A stretch of 32,877 nt of DNA from Deltaproteobacteria bacterium (GTDB taxonomy: Bacteria; Desulfobacterota; Syntrophia; Syntrophales; JAFGHS01): assembly GCA_016930075.1 (NCBI GenBank), contig JAFGHS010000017.1:1-32877 (forward strand). Reading direction: 5' to 3'. Shown piece by piece: positions 22,951 through 31,900 of this stretch; position 1 is the stretch's first letter; every line of letters begins with the position of its first letter. The translations under genes and the position numbers were made by a program. The notes beneath the pieces were generated by a model, which saw only the letters and a program-made list of their open reading frames with translations, was not told the DNA's origin and did not search any database.

Positions 22951-23208
22951 ATGAAGGCAATAACATACAGCAAAGCACAAAGAAACTTGCGGACAATTAT
23001 TCAGGATGTCTGCGACAACTCCGAACCAACCATCATCATCAACGACAAAAACGATGAGCAGGCCGTCTTGATTTCCCTGCGCGATTACCAGAACATCGAA
23101 GAAACCGCCTACCTTCTTCGCTCACCGGCCAACAGGGCGCATTTAAAAAAATCGCTGGAAAACGTTCGTGAAGGAAAGCTTGTCAGCTACCCCGTCGAGG
23201 TTCTATGA
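22951..23208 (+). CDS. yefM: YefM/Phd-family antitoxin
   Basis: 85 residues. It opens with MKAITYSKAQRNLRTIIQDV, the Phd/YefM fold, with the typical EPTIIINDKNDEQAVLISLRDYQNIEET segment in the middle. It should bind the YoeB toxin and repress their shared promoter. GAGG lies 9 nt before ATG 22951, and its stop codon region overlaps the toxin start by 4 nt (ATGA). The XRE gene directly in front may share the transcript. Confidence 0.9.
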   Translation: MKAITYSKAQRNLRTIIQDVCDNSEPTIIINDKNDEQAVLISLRDYQNIEETAYLLRSPANRAHLKKSLENVREGKLVSYPVEVL

Positions 23209-23459
23209 CCATTCAATTCACAGAAGAAGCGTGGAAAGATTTTGAGTGGCTTCTCGATAACGACAAACAACTGGTAAAGCGGATACGCACCCTCTTGAAA
23301 GACACGCTCCGAAACCCCTTTGAAGGCATCGGCAAACCCGAAAAACTGAGATTTGACCTGTCCGGCTGCTGGTCAAGACGGATCAACGACGAGCACCGGC
23401 TCGTCTACAAGATAGAAAAAGGCTCTATTATCGTCATCAGCTGCCGATACCACTATTAA
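23205..23459 (+). CDS. yoeB: YoeB-family ribosome-dependent mRNase toxin
   Basis: 84 residues, the same length as E. coli YoeB. It cleaves mRNA in the ribosomal A site. The conserved features are present: FTEEAWKDFEWLLDNDKQLV, GKPEKLRFDLSGCWSRRI with the catalytic Glu/Arg, DEHRLVY, and the C-terminal CRYHY whose His and Tyr take part in catalysis. It overlaps yefM by 4 nt. Copy 2 of the long repeat starts 15 nt after its stop. Confidence 0.93.
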   Translation: MTIQFTEEAWKDFEWLLDNDKQLVKRIRTLLKDTLRNPFEGIGKPEKLRFDLSGCWSRRINDEHRLVYKIEKGSIIVISCRYHY

Positions 23460-23474
23460 TCAATAATCATTGAA

Positions 23475-23816
23475 GAGCGTCTGCGTGCTCGGGCTTCAGT
23501 CCCTGACGGGTCTTCCGCATCCGGAGTTTAACCTGAGTGAAGCGAAGGACCTGCAGCCGAATCAATCTCATCCCCGCCCGCCGCAGAGCCTGTCCTGAGC
23601 TTGTCGAAGGGCTGGGCAGTCCCGTAACATAGCCATGCTCAGGGGTACGTCTGTTTGCGGGAAGTCGCGTAGTTTATCCCGGCGAAGGCCGGGACTCGGC
23701 ATGTTAGATAAGGCACCTTATCCAACATGCCGTAAGCGTCATGCCGCTTGCAATCCTTCCGTCATTCCGGACTCGATCCGGAATCCAGTGATTAAAAGAA
23801 AGCAAGCGGCCCGCCG
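23475..23816. repeat. Long structured repeat, copy 2 (behind YoeB)
   Basis: About 342 bp in the same order and orientation as 21918-22270, with mainly single-base differences and one small deletion near 23508. Like copy 1 it starts a few bases after a toxin stop codon. The two copies bracket the XRE-yefM-yoeB unit in direct orientation. Confidence 0.85.
23697..23732. repeat. Imperfect 36-bp palindrome in repeat copy 2
   Basis: Arms CGGCATGTT-A-GATAAGG and CCTTATC-C-AACATGCCG pair except at one position, around a 2-nt centre. Relative to copy 1, arm bases differ on both sides in a matching way, so pairing is kept. Confidence 0.85.
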
Positions 23817-24020
23817 CTGGCGGGGTTGAAGAGACAAGAACCCTGTAAATGTCGCATTGTGAGGGGCCACACTGAAAATAAGTGGAAGCCAACATAAGCG
23901 ATTACGTGAAAGGCAATAAATTGTTTGCTTCTCTGGGGTCACAGACTATAGAAAAAATAGCTCTGTCCGCTTTTGTGCTCATGACGCAGTCTTAAAAAGG
24001 ACAAACCGGGAGAATTGTAT

Positions 24021-24482
24021 TTATTTATGCCAATTCAATATATTGGATTTATACTCTTTGTTGCAAAGGCGGTCTTTTAATTTGATATAGACTTTGCCGA
24101 AGATGGCATCTTTCGAAGGAAACCATATATCCGCAAGCGACGATGGGGATTGGAAGGCACAGAAACCGTAGATATATTGATCGGTTGTGCCGTCATAAAT
24201 GTCAACATAGGTGCGGGTCGAATATGCACCGGAGGCGCCGCTGCAGGAAGGCAATTCGGGAACATTGCGGAAAAGGGCGTTGTCGTAGGACGTACGATTT
24301 GCGACCGGAATTTTGACCCTGCCGCTTGAATCGATTGAATAATTCTGAAGGACAGGAGCGGGATAGGATTTTGAACATTCATCTGCGGCATAAGACGGAA
24401 CCGCACTTAAGAAAACGAACATCAATGAAATGATGATGTATAAAATAGAAATGGACACGGTTACATTTCTCAAATTTTTCAT
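24021..24482 (-). CDS. Small secreted protein with four cysteines, unknown function
   Basis: 153 residues from ATG 24482; the GTG at 24488 is too close to the AGGAGG site. A signal peptide is evident (hydrophobic ISILYIIISLMFVFL, cleavage likely after SYAA near residue 33). The mature part has cysteines in DECSKSY, LPSCSGA, YGFCAFQ and DRLCNKEY, which could form two disulfides, and is rich in Tyr/Ser/Asp. No family was recognised. It follows the long repeat protein by 223 bp on the same strand and could be a partner or an independent exported protein. Confidence 0.6.
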   Translation of the reverse strand: MKNLRNVTVSISILYIIISLMFVFLSAVPSYAADECSKSYPAPVLQNYSIDSSGRVKIPVANRTSYDNALFRNVPELPSCSGASGAYSTRTYVDIYDGTTDQYIYGFCAFQSPSSLADIWFPSKDAIFGKVYIKLKDRLCNKEYKSNILNWHK

Positions 24483-24705
24483 GGACACATCCTCCTTATA
24501 ATGTTTAATGATAAGATATTGCGTTTACACACAAGGACAATAATTGATAAGAAATTTGATGTCAATGGTAATAAACGAGAGTGCCTAAAATCTTCTTCAC
24601 ATAAAAGAGATGGCTTAATATAGTTCAGCCCACAAAAAGGAAGTTCTTATCAATTTATCAATAACTTCAGCAAAAACTGTTCCAGCAACAGCGTTGATCG
24701 TGCAA

Positions 24706-27387
24706 TTATAATCCGTTTATCTCAATACCGTTGACAACGTCCGCAACAATTTCCGCCTCTGCCCAATATTGATTTCCCTGGCAGTCTGCACGGAACTTAT
24801 ACGATCCTGCAGGCAGGCGAAATTCGACAATGCCGTCAGCATCCGTTGTGTCGTTCATGCCGAGATAGGCGCCCGCAGATGAAAAAACATAAACCGCCGC
24901 GCTCTGTATGTTCTGGTCGTTAATACAGACATGCACATATGCGGTCCCTTCCGGGATCGTAACGGACGTATCCTCCCAGGTAAATTCATTGGACCAGTAG
25001 TGTTGACCGAGATAATCCGCACGCACCTTGAAGGGTATTTCCGGTAGTTTGAACTGCACTTGTCCATACGCACCGGTTGTCGCGTTGACGGCAAGATAGG
25101 CGCCGACGGGGCTAAAGAGGTACACCGGAACGCTGCTTCGAGGCTGAATGTCTCCGCCCAGTACCCCTTGCACGGAAACCGTAACAGACTGGTGAGGGAT
25201 AAGTTTGGTAAATGCAAGGGATTCCGATACATCGATAACATCCGTCCAGAAATTCGAGCCAAGATAATCAACCCGTATCTTGTATCGACCGTTGGAGAGA
25301 TCGAACGATGTTTGACCGCTTGCGTCTGACGTCCCGGACAGTCCGATATAGGCGCCTGCCTCGGTAAAGACATAACAGGCCACACCCGCCAGAGGGTCAT
25401 TTGCGCCGGCAAGGAGTGTAAAGACAAATGCGCCGCCGCCCACTTCCACGGTAACGGGCACAACCTGATCTGCGGCAAGAGCCGCCTCCAGGCTCCAGAA
25501 CTGTTTCCCCTGGTAATCCGCCCGGATCTTGTACGATCCCACAGGCAGGCGGAACGTCGCTTTGCCTGTCTGATCCGTCGAGCCGGACATGCCTAAATAG
25601 GCGCCGGCGGCGGAAAACACATAAACGGACACGCCGCCAATGGCGCTGCCGCTCCGGCCTACCGTGACATCCGCCTCCGCCATCGGCACATTCACAACGC
25701 TGTCCACGCCATTGAATATAGGCGACCAATACTGTCCGCCGAGATAATCCGCCCGGACCTTGTAATTCTGTGCCGGCAATTCGAAAACGACCCGGCCGTC
25801 AGCCGCCGTTGTATGCGATTGGCCAAGATAAGTGCCGCCCGGCGTGAAAAGATAGACATTCAAGCCCGCAGCCGGTGTAGAATCACTATTGAATACCTTG
25901 CTGACCGTTATGTTTGCAGATCTATGTTCAATGGTTAAGACAGTCGATGTTGGTCCATTAACCGTTTTCACCTCGCTCCAATAGGAGTAACCCAGGTAAT
26001 CGACCCTGACCTTGTAATTTCCCTGGGGCACATCATATTCAACCAGTCCGCCGGAATCGGTCTTTCCGTTGAAACCAAGATAGGTATCGCTTGCATTAAA
26101 GAGATATGTTGAAACGCCTTCCATCGGCGTTGACGCATCCCGGCGCACCAATATCTGGAAACGACCGCCGCCGCTGATGATGGGAACAGGCTCCGTCATG
26201 CCACTGGACACGGAAATCACACCGCTCCAGTAAGAGTTCCCCAGAATATCCGCCCGGAATTTGAAGCTGACCCCTTCCGGTAAATTGAAAGATATAAGGC
26301 CGTTTGCATTCGTATCGCCCGATATGCCGAGGTAGGCGCCGGCGGCGCTGAAGAGATACACCCGCGCACCCGCCGCAGGGCCGGCAGCCGTTGAAACCAG
26401 AATATTGACCGGGACCTGGGGAATCAGGAAAGTCAACGAAGACGCACCGGTAATGGTAAAAACATTCGTCCAGAATTGCGCACCCAAGTAATCCACCCGG
26501 ATTTTATAGTTGCCGTTGGGCAGATCGAATTGCACCTGGCCGCTGCTGTTCGTCCTATCGGTCAATCCCAGATATGCCCCGGTTTCGCTGAATACATAAC
26601 AGGACACCCCCGCCAGGGGATCGCTCGCCCCTTTGGAAACCGTCAGGGTGAAGGTCTCGCCGCCGGTATTGATACTGACGGGAACCTCCTGATCGGCAGT
26701 AAGCGCCGTCTCAGCGCTCCAATACTGGTTGCTCCGGTAATCGCCGCGTATTTTATACGTACCCACAGGCAGGCGGATAGTCGCCTTGCCCGCAGCATCT
26801 GTCGTGGATGTTTTTCCGAGGTAGGCGCCGGCAGGGGTAAACACATAGACCGGCACGCCGCTTAAGGTCCGGCCGCCCTGCGTAACCGTGATGACGGCAT
26901 CGGACATGGAGATGTTCACGGCCGTATCCTGGGCATTAAAGACCGTTGAAAAATACTGGGCGCCCAGATAATCCACGCGGACTTTATAGTCTTTATCCGG
27001 CAGCGTAAAACTTACCTGGCCATTGGCGTTTGTCATCTGGGTTTTCCCCAGGTAGCCCCCCGCAGGCGTAAACAGATAGACCTTGAGGCCGGAAATAGGC
27101 GTGGATGTGCCCTGATAGGTTCCGTTGACAGTGATGGTCACGGTGTGATGCGGAAGGGTAAGGTCGATATTCGTCGCGTCGGCGACGGCCACAGCGTTGC
27201 TCCAGAATTGGTACCCAAGGTAATCGGCTCGCACCTTGAATGTCCCCGGCGACACATCAAATCCCGCCACACCGGTCGTGTTCGTGGTCTGCACCTGCCC
27301 CAGATAGCTGCCGGAGCCATTGAACAGATAAACCTTGACGCCCGGCAGAGGGTTCTGGGCATCCATACGCACCGTCGCCTGGAGGAG
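24706..27387 (-). repeat. Coding repeat array (11 units of ~81 codons)
   Basis: The part of the preceding gene that encodes the eleven sandwich-like units. By their linkers they fall into three kinds (A, B, C). The order is A B C A (B/C) A B C A B C, i.e. triads, one of which is one unit short. See findings. Confidence 0.75.
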
Positions 27388-27867
27388 CTTGCCGTTCGTG
27401 ATGACATAAGTTTGCGTGTTCACCGTCTCTGAGAAGCCCGCCAGGTCCGTGGCGAAAAACTTAAGCGCTGTCGTAACATCAATCGTAAGGGGAGCGGTAT
27501 AGATGGTCGATCCCGTCGTAGGTGCAGTCCCGTCGGTCGTATAGTAAACCTTGTCGCAGCCCGTTCCTGCGCCGTCATCGCAGATCAGCGACACGGATTG
27601 TGCGGAAAGGTATGTGCCGCCCAAGGGCGAGGCTGTCGTCACCGGCGCGTTTCCATCCGCTGATGTCACCGTTTTTTGCGTCCGGTTTCCCGATTCGTTA
27701 TAAGCAAATTCTATCGTCGCTCCCGAATCATATTCGATACGGACAAGACGGTTGCCGTCATCGTAGAAATAGCTTGCCGGTATCGCAAAAGCAGAAAGGA
27801 CCAATGAAAAAAGGAAAAGAAAAGTCGTCACAGTAATTGTTGAAGCCTGCCTTATTCTCAATGACAT
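24706..27867 (-). CDS. Secreted protein with eleven CnaB-like repeats
   Basis: 1053 residues. Signal peptide at 1-28 (FLFLFSLVLSAFA). Residues 33-65 are a single RHS/YD-type unit (YFYDDGNRLVRIEYDSG, FAYNESGNRTQ). Residues 80-156 resemble the chitobiase C-terminal-like domain (GGTYLSAQSVSLICDDG, KVYYTTDGTAPTTGSTIY). From 161 to the end are eleven ~81-residue units with consensus GV-x-VYLFT-x-AGAYLG, TTDAxG, F-x-LPxGxYKxRADYLGxQYWS, which look like carboxypeptidase-regulatory/CnaB beta-sandwiches. The protein is probably exported and extended, e.g. an adhesin or matrix protein. No sorting or anchor signal is seen at the C-terminus. AGGGAG precedes ATG 27867. A decayed RAYT ends 24 nt upstream. 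Confidence 0.8.
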   Translation of the reverse strand: MSLRIRQASTITVTTFLFLFSLVLSAFAIPASYFYDDGNRLVRIEYDSGATIEFAYNESGNRTQKTVTSADGNAPVTTASPLGGTYLSAQSVSLICDDGAGTGCDKVYYTTDGTAPTTGSTIYTAPLTIDVTTALKFFATDLAGFSETVNTQTYVITNGKLLQATVRMDAQNPLPGVKVYLFNGSGSYLGQVQTTNTTGVAGFDVSPGTFKVRADYLGYQFWSNAVAVADATNIDLTLPHHTVTITVNGTYQGTSTPISGLKVYLFTPAGGYLGKTQMTNANGQVSFTLPDKDYKVRVDYLGAQYFSTVFNAQDTAVNISMSDAVITVTQGGRTLSGVPVYVFTPAGAYLGKTSTTDAAGKATIRLPVGTYKIRGDYRSNQYWSAETALTADQEVPVSINTGGETFTLTVSKGASDPLAGVSCYVFSETGAYLGLTDRTNSSGQVQFDLPNGNYKIRVDYLGAQFWTNVFTITGASSLTFLIPQVPVNILVSTAAGPAAGARVYLFSAAGAYLGISGDTNANGLISFNLPEGVSFKFRADILGNSYWSGVISVSSGMTEPVPIISGGGRFQILVRRDASTPMEGVSTYLFNASDTYLGFNGKTDSGGLVEYDVPQGNYKVRVDYLGYSYWSEVKTVNGPTSTVLTIEHRSANITVSKVFNSDSTPAAGLNVYLFTPGGTYLGQSHTTAADGRVVFELPAQNYKVRADYLGGQYWSPIFNGVDSVVNVPMAEADVTVGRSGSAIGGVSVYVFSAAGAYLGMSGSTDQTGKATFRLPVGSYKIRADYQGKQFWSLEAALAADQVVPVTVEVGGGAFVFTLLAGANDPLAGVACYVFTEAGAYIGLSGTSDASGQTSFDLSNGRYKIRVDYLGSNFWTDVIDVSESLAFTKLIPHQSVTVSVQGVLGGDIQPRSSVPVYLFSPVGAYLAVNATTGAYGQVQFKLPEIPFKVRADYLGQHYWSNEFTWEDTSVTIPEGTAYVHVCINDQNIQSAAVYVFSSAGAYLGMNDTTDADGIVEFRLPAGSYKFRADCQGNQYWAEAEIVADVVNGIEINGL

Positions 27868-27891
27868 GATTCCATCTCCCTGGATGTTAAT

Positions 27892-28119
27892 TTATGAGGC
27901 AATCGGTGCATTGCCTGTCTTCAGCAATAAATGAAAGTGATTGGGGATCAGAGCCCAGGCATAGCATTCAGTTTTTGTTTGATGCAAAAGCGCACCAAGT
28001 CTTCTTAAAATATCTTCGCGATCTCGATTGTTTTGGAAGACCCTGCCCCGTTCAATCCCTCTGGCAATCACATGATGCAACGCTCCGGGCGCATCTATCC
28101 TGGCTTTTCTCGGCATCAC
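27892..28119 (-). pseudogene. Truncated RAYT transposase
   Basis: 75 codons matching the N-terminus of Y1/RAYT transposases (MPRKARIDAPGALHHVIARG, WALIPNHFHLLLKTGNAPIA), including the His-x-His metal motif. The reading stops at PIAS-TAA where full copies continue (PIATLMRRLLTGY in the intact gene at 18649-19656), so the catalytic tyrosine region is missing. The break lies 24 nt before the start of the long repeat protein, suggesting the deletion joined the two. Not active by itself. Confidence 0.85.
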
Positions 28120-28364
28120 TCACTTCTCATCGTTATCTTATTGGTATCGGTATAACCTGTTTCCCATCTATTAGTCTTCAAATGTAGAGATGTAAAGGGC
28201 GTCCCGCTCTTCCGCACCGTCCCTCTTACGTCACGGGGATAGGCGTCCCGCCTTCCGGGGTGATGCTGAGGAAGGGTACGGCTTGCCAAATAGGGAAGTG
28301 TCCCTAATTTATTCCTAATTTATTCAAGGGCGTCCCCGTCTTCGCTATCTTCCCCGATTAGGCT
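28120..28364. repeat. Decayed REP-like tracts upstream of the RAYT fragment
   Basis: No gene. GGGCGTCCC words recur at 28197 and 28330, and a related GGCGTCCC at 28247, with a TAGGGAAGTGTCCCTA inverted stretch near 28290. These match pieces of the intact RAYT ends, so they are probably the remains of this RAYT copy's substrate repeats. Confidence 0.55.
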
Positions 28365-28961
28365 TTAGTCTTTATTTTCTGGCATCGGTGAGGGAAGAAT
28401 ACCATACAATTGTAATCTGTATGTTGCTGATTCTCTTATTTTCTCACTTGGGTCAGTTTCTCTTATTTGTTGAAGTAATGAGACTGATTTTGGCATGTAA
28501 ATTTCTCCTAAGAAAAATACAACGGCCAACCGAACATTCTCATTAGGATATTTTAAAAAATTCAACACAGCAGAATATTCGTTTTTACTTCCATTACGCC
28601 CTAAGTCATAAATCGCTTGAGCAATAACATCATCATCATTTCCTTTAAGAAGATATGGTTGGAATAGTCGTTCTGCCTTTACCTTATCGACTTTAATCAT
28701 CGCCCATGCTACTGCTGATCTACGCTTCCTTGATTGTTTTGTATCGTTGTAGGTTTTCTCCAACAAAGGTTCTACATACTGTCCAATTTCTCTGATATCG
28801 CTAATTATATCTTCGATTTCTGATCCATGTGTGGTGTGATCCAATCTCCACAACTTGTAGTGGCATATAAAATAATATCTTCCATCCCAGATCAATGCTA
28901 CAAGTACAAGTAGCATTGCTGCTGCAAATACAAATAAAATAATTTTCCAATATTTTGACAT
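28365..28961 (-). CDS. Membrane-anchored HEAT-repeat protein (candidate immunity protein)
   Basis: 198 residues from ATG 28961, chosen among several in-frame starts because TGAGG lies 6 nt upstream; it begins 11 nt after the RHS stop. One N-terminal membrane helix (WKIILFVFAAAMLLVLVALI) is followed by helical pairs of HEAT type (DDDVIAQAIYDLGRNG, NENVRLAVVFFLGEIY, SEKIRESATYRLQLYG). Position directly behind an RHS gene with a hydrolase-like tip, plus a membrane anchor facing the periplasm or cytoplasm, fits an immunity protein that blocks a cell-wall-targeting toxin. HEAT-type immunity proteins are known in polymorphic toxin systems; the pairing here is inferred. The gene is AT-rich compared with the region. 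Confidence 0.65.
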   Translation of the reverse strand: MSKYWKIILFVFAAAMLLVLVALIWDGRYYFICHYKLWRLDHTTHGSEIEDIISDIREIGQYVEPLLEKTYNDTKQSRKRRSAVAWAMIKVDKVKAERLFQPYLLKGNDDDVIAQAIYDLGRNGSKNEYSAVLNFLKYPNENVRLAVVFFLGEIYMPKSVSLLQQIRETDPSEKIRESATYRLQLYGILPSPMPENKD

Positions 28962-28972
28962 CATCATCCTCA

Positions 28973-31900
28973 TCAATATCTAGAACGACGAACAATTGGT
29001 ACCCCTGTGAATCCGCTAGCTGTAGAATAACCTTGTACAGTGTTTATTTTAACACCACTTGTAGCATTCTGATAGATCACATTACTATTCCCAATATAGA
29101 TTGCGGAATGATGGACATTACCACCGTACCATACAATAATGTCACCTGCTTTAGCTGACGAAATGGGCAAATAATCCAATTGAGATCTCGCGAATGATGG
29201 ATCAGATAGATCAGCCACAGTTGGATAAGTATATCCACTATTTCTTAAAACTGTTGGGAAATTAGAATGTGCTCTTGCCACAAATTCATTACAAAAATTA
29301 TTTGTACCTGGTAATAAACCACCTCTCCATGCATCACTATTGTTGTTGTATTGATCTACCGCCCAATTAGCTCTACTTTGAGCCTCCAACCCACTCGGGT
29401 CAATGAGCATGACCGGATTATTTAGGACATACCCATACAAATTCACATCCCCGCCCGCAAACCCGATCGGGTCCTTCGTCACAAACCGCCCCACCTGGGG
29501 ATCGTAGTACCTGGCGCGGTAAAAGTACATCCCCGTCTCCGTGTGCCACTCGCGGCCGGTAAAGGCGTAAGGCTGAGAGATATTCCCCTGGAGCGTAATC
29601 GTCGTGTTGCCGAAGGTGTCGTATTCGTATCTCTGGACAATGGTACCAGCGCTATCGCTGAGAGCCGTGATCGAACCCAGGCCGTCGGCATGGTAATAAT
29701 AGGGAATGTAGGAGGCGCCGCTTCTGACCTCCACCGCCAGGGGCTCGTCTATGGAGGGGCCGTGGGTGTACCGGGCCTGAACGAGACCGCTCTGGTCATA
29801 CTCGAGAATGATGCCGTCGCCGTCATAGACATACTGCGTCGTCCGAGGGCAGGCATTCGGGGCCGCGCACAGGCTGCCGATCGTGTCCTGGATAATGGTT
29901 TTTGAAATGCGTCTGCCGAAAGGATCATAGGCAAATGTCAACTGCCGGGTATTGGTTCCCAGGCTGGTCGTGACGCCCGTCATGCGGTTCTCATGGTCAT
30001 ACGCGTACGTCGTCGTTTCTCCCACCGCGGTCGGATTCGGCTCTGTGCCGGTCAAACGGTTCCCCACTGCGTCATACGTGTAAGCCTCCGTCTGGTGGAT
30101 GCCGCCCGTCGGTATCGCGTCAGTAAGACGATAAACATCATCGTAATAATAGGTCCAGCTCTCCTGCGGCGTCGTCTTGGTCGTGCGGTTTCCGACCGCA
30201 TCCGGCATGTAGGCGACGGAATCGATGGTCGTCGCGTCTTTCTTCGTCTGTATCCCCATTAAGTGGTTTATCGTATTGTAGTTGTATTGCGATGTCGTCC
30301 CATTGGGATAAGACCGGGTCTCACGCCGGTTGGCCGCGTCATAGGTAAAGGTGAAGTTCCCCAGGGGCGTCGTGATCTGGGAGAGGCTGCCGTTGTCGTT
30401 ATAAGTGTAGGTCAATGTCCGGCCGTCGGGGGTGGTCATCTGCGACCGGTTGCCGTCGGCATGGTATTGATACTGAATCGTCCGGCTGTTGGAATCGGTG
30501 ATCTGCGTGATCCGGTTGTTGGCATCGTACGTCATCGTGTAAGAAATGCTTGAATTCCCCGCGAAGGTCATGTTACCCGCATCGTCATACTGGAAGGTCG
30601 TTGTGCCGCCGCCGGAGTATTGCTTCTGCGTCAGCCGGTCATTGAGGTCGTAGGTGTAGGTGATCGTCCGGCCGTCCGGATCGATCCGGGTCAGGAGGTT
30701 ATTCCTCACGTCATAGGCATAGGTCGTCATCTTCCCCAGGGGGTCCGTCTCTTTGACGAGGTTTCCCGCCTGGTTGTATTCGTAGGCGGTTTGATGGGTC
30801 TTCGCGTCCGTCACGGCGGTGAGCTTTTCCACGCCCGTCGAGCAGGATCCACAGCCGGAGCCGCTGTAGGAAAGGGTCGTGATGTTGTTCAAGGCATCCG
30901 CGATCTGGGTGAGTTGATCTTTGAAGTTGTATTGATAATATGTCGCCTTTTCATTGGCGTCCGTCGCAGACAAACGGTTGCCGTTGTGGTCGTAAGTGTA
31001 TTGCGTCACATGGCCCTCGTGATCGGTAATCTGAACCAATTGGTTGAGATTGTTGTACTGGAAGGTCGTGGTATGGTTCAGGGCGTCCGTCTGGGTCAGC
31101 ATGTTCCCCACGGCGTCATATGTCATGGTAACGGCGCCGCTCAGGGGATCCGTGACGGAGACGAGGTTGTTGGCCGCATCATACGTCATGGTAGTGGTTT
31201 TATTTAGTGGATTTGTGATGCTGGTGATATTGCCTTTGCTGTCATATCCATACGTCGTAACAGCGCCGCCCGGTTCGGTGATCGTTGTGAGGTTCCCGTT
31301 GGCATCATAGCCATACTGCGTCGTATGATTCAGGGGATCGGTGATGCTCGTGACCAGGTTCAGGGCGTTGTATGTGTAGGTCGTGATCTTGCCCAGGGGA
31401 TCGGTGACGGATGTGATATTGTTGTTGGCGTCATAGGCATAGCTCGTCGTGCTGCCGTCATGGGCAATGACGGCCGTCAGGTTGCGCTTCAAATCATACG
31501 TGTAACGGGTGGTTCGGCCCAGAGGGTCTGTTTTTCCCTTGATGACGGAATAGGTATCGAAATACCTATATAACCAGACGCCGCCGTCTTTATCTGTAAT
31601 GGTCGTGATTCTGATCCCTATCTCTGGGTAGTATGCTGCTGTGCGCACATTGCCCTCCGGGTCGGTTGATGATTCAAAGTGCGGTGTTCCATTTGCATTA
31701 GTATAACTATAGGTCGTCATTCGATTTGCCGGATCCGTTCTCGTCAGCATTCCGCTCGAGGCGTTGTATGTATATTTCCATATGCGGCCGGCGGGGTCAG
31801 TGATTTTGGTCAACAGCCCGTCGGTATAGGCCAGCGTATATGTCCTGCCCAGAGCGTCAGCGATTCCTGTAATTTTGCCAGATGTCGATGTTATTGTCGT

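Noticed and set aside
21918-23816. Integron-type attC cassettes
   Set aside because: The repeats lie behind TA genes as in chromosomal integrons, but the RYYYAAC/GTTRRRY core sites are not seen and there is no integrase in the window.
23845-23890. Possible end of an IS21-type element (TGTCGCATTGTGAGGGGCCA)
   Set aside because: The words recall IS21-like ends, but no second end and no istA/istB remains are seen.
24706-27387. CRISPR array
   Set aside because: The ~245-bp periodicity lies within an open coding frame of sandwich-like protein units; there are no short identical repeats with spacers.
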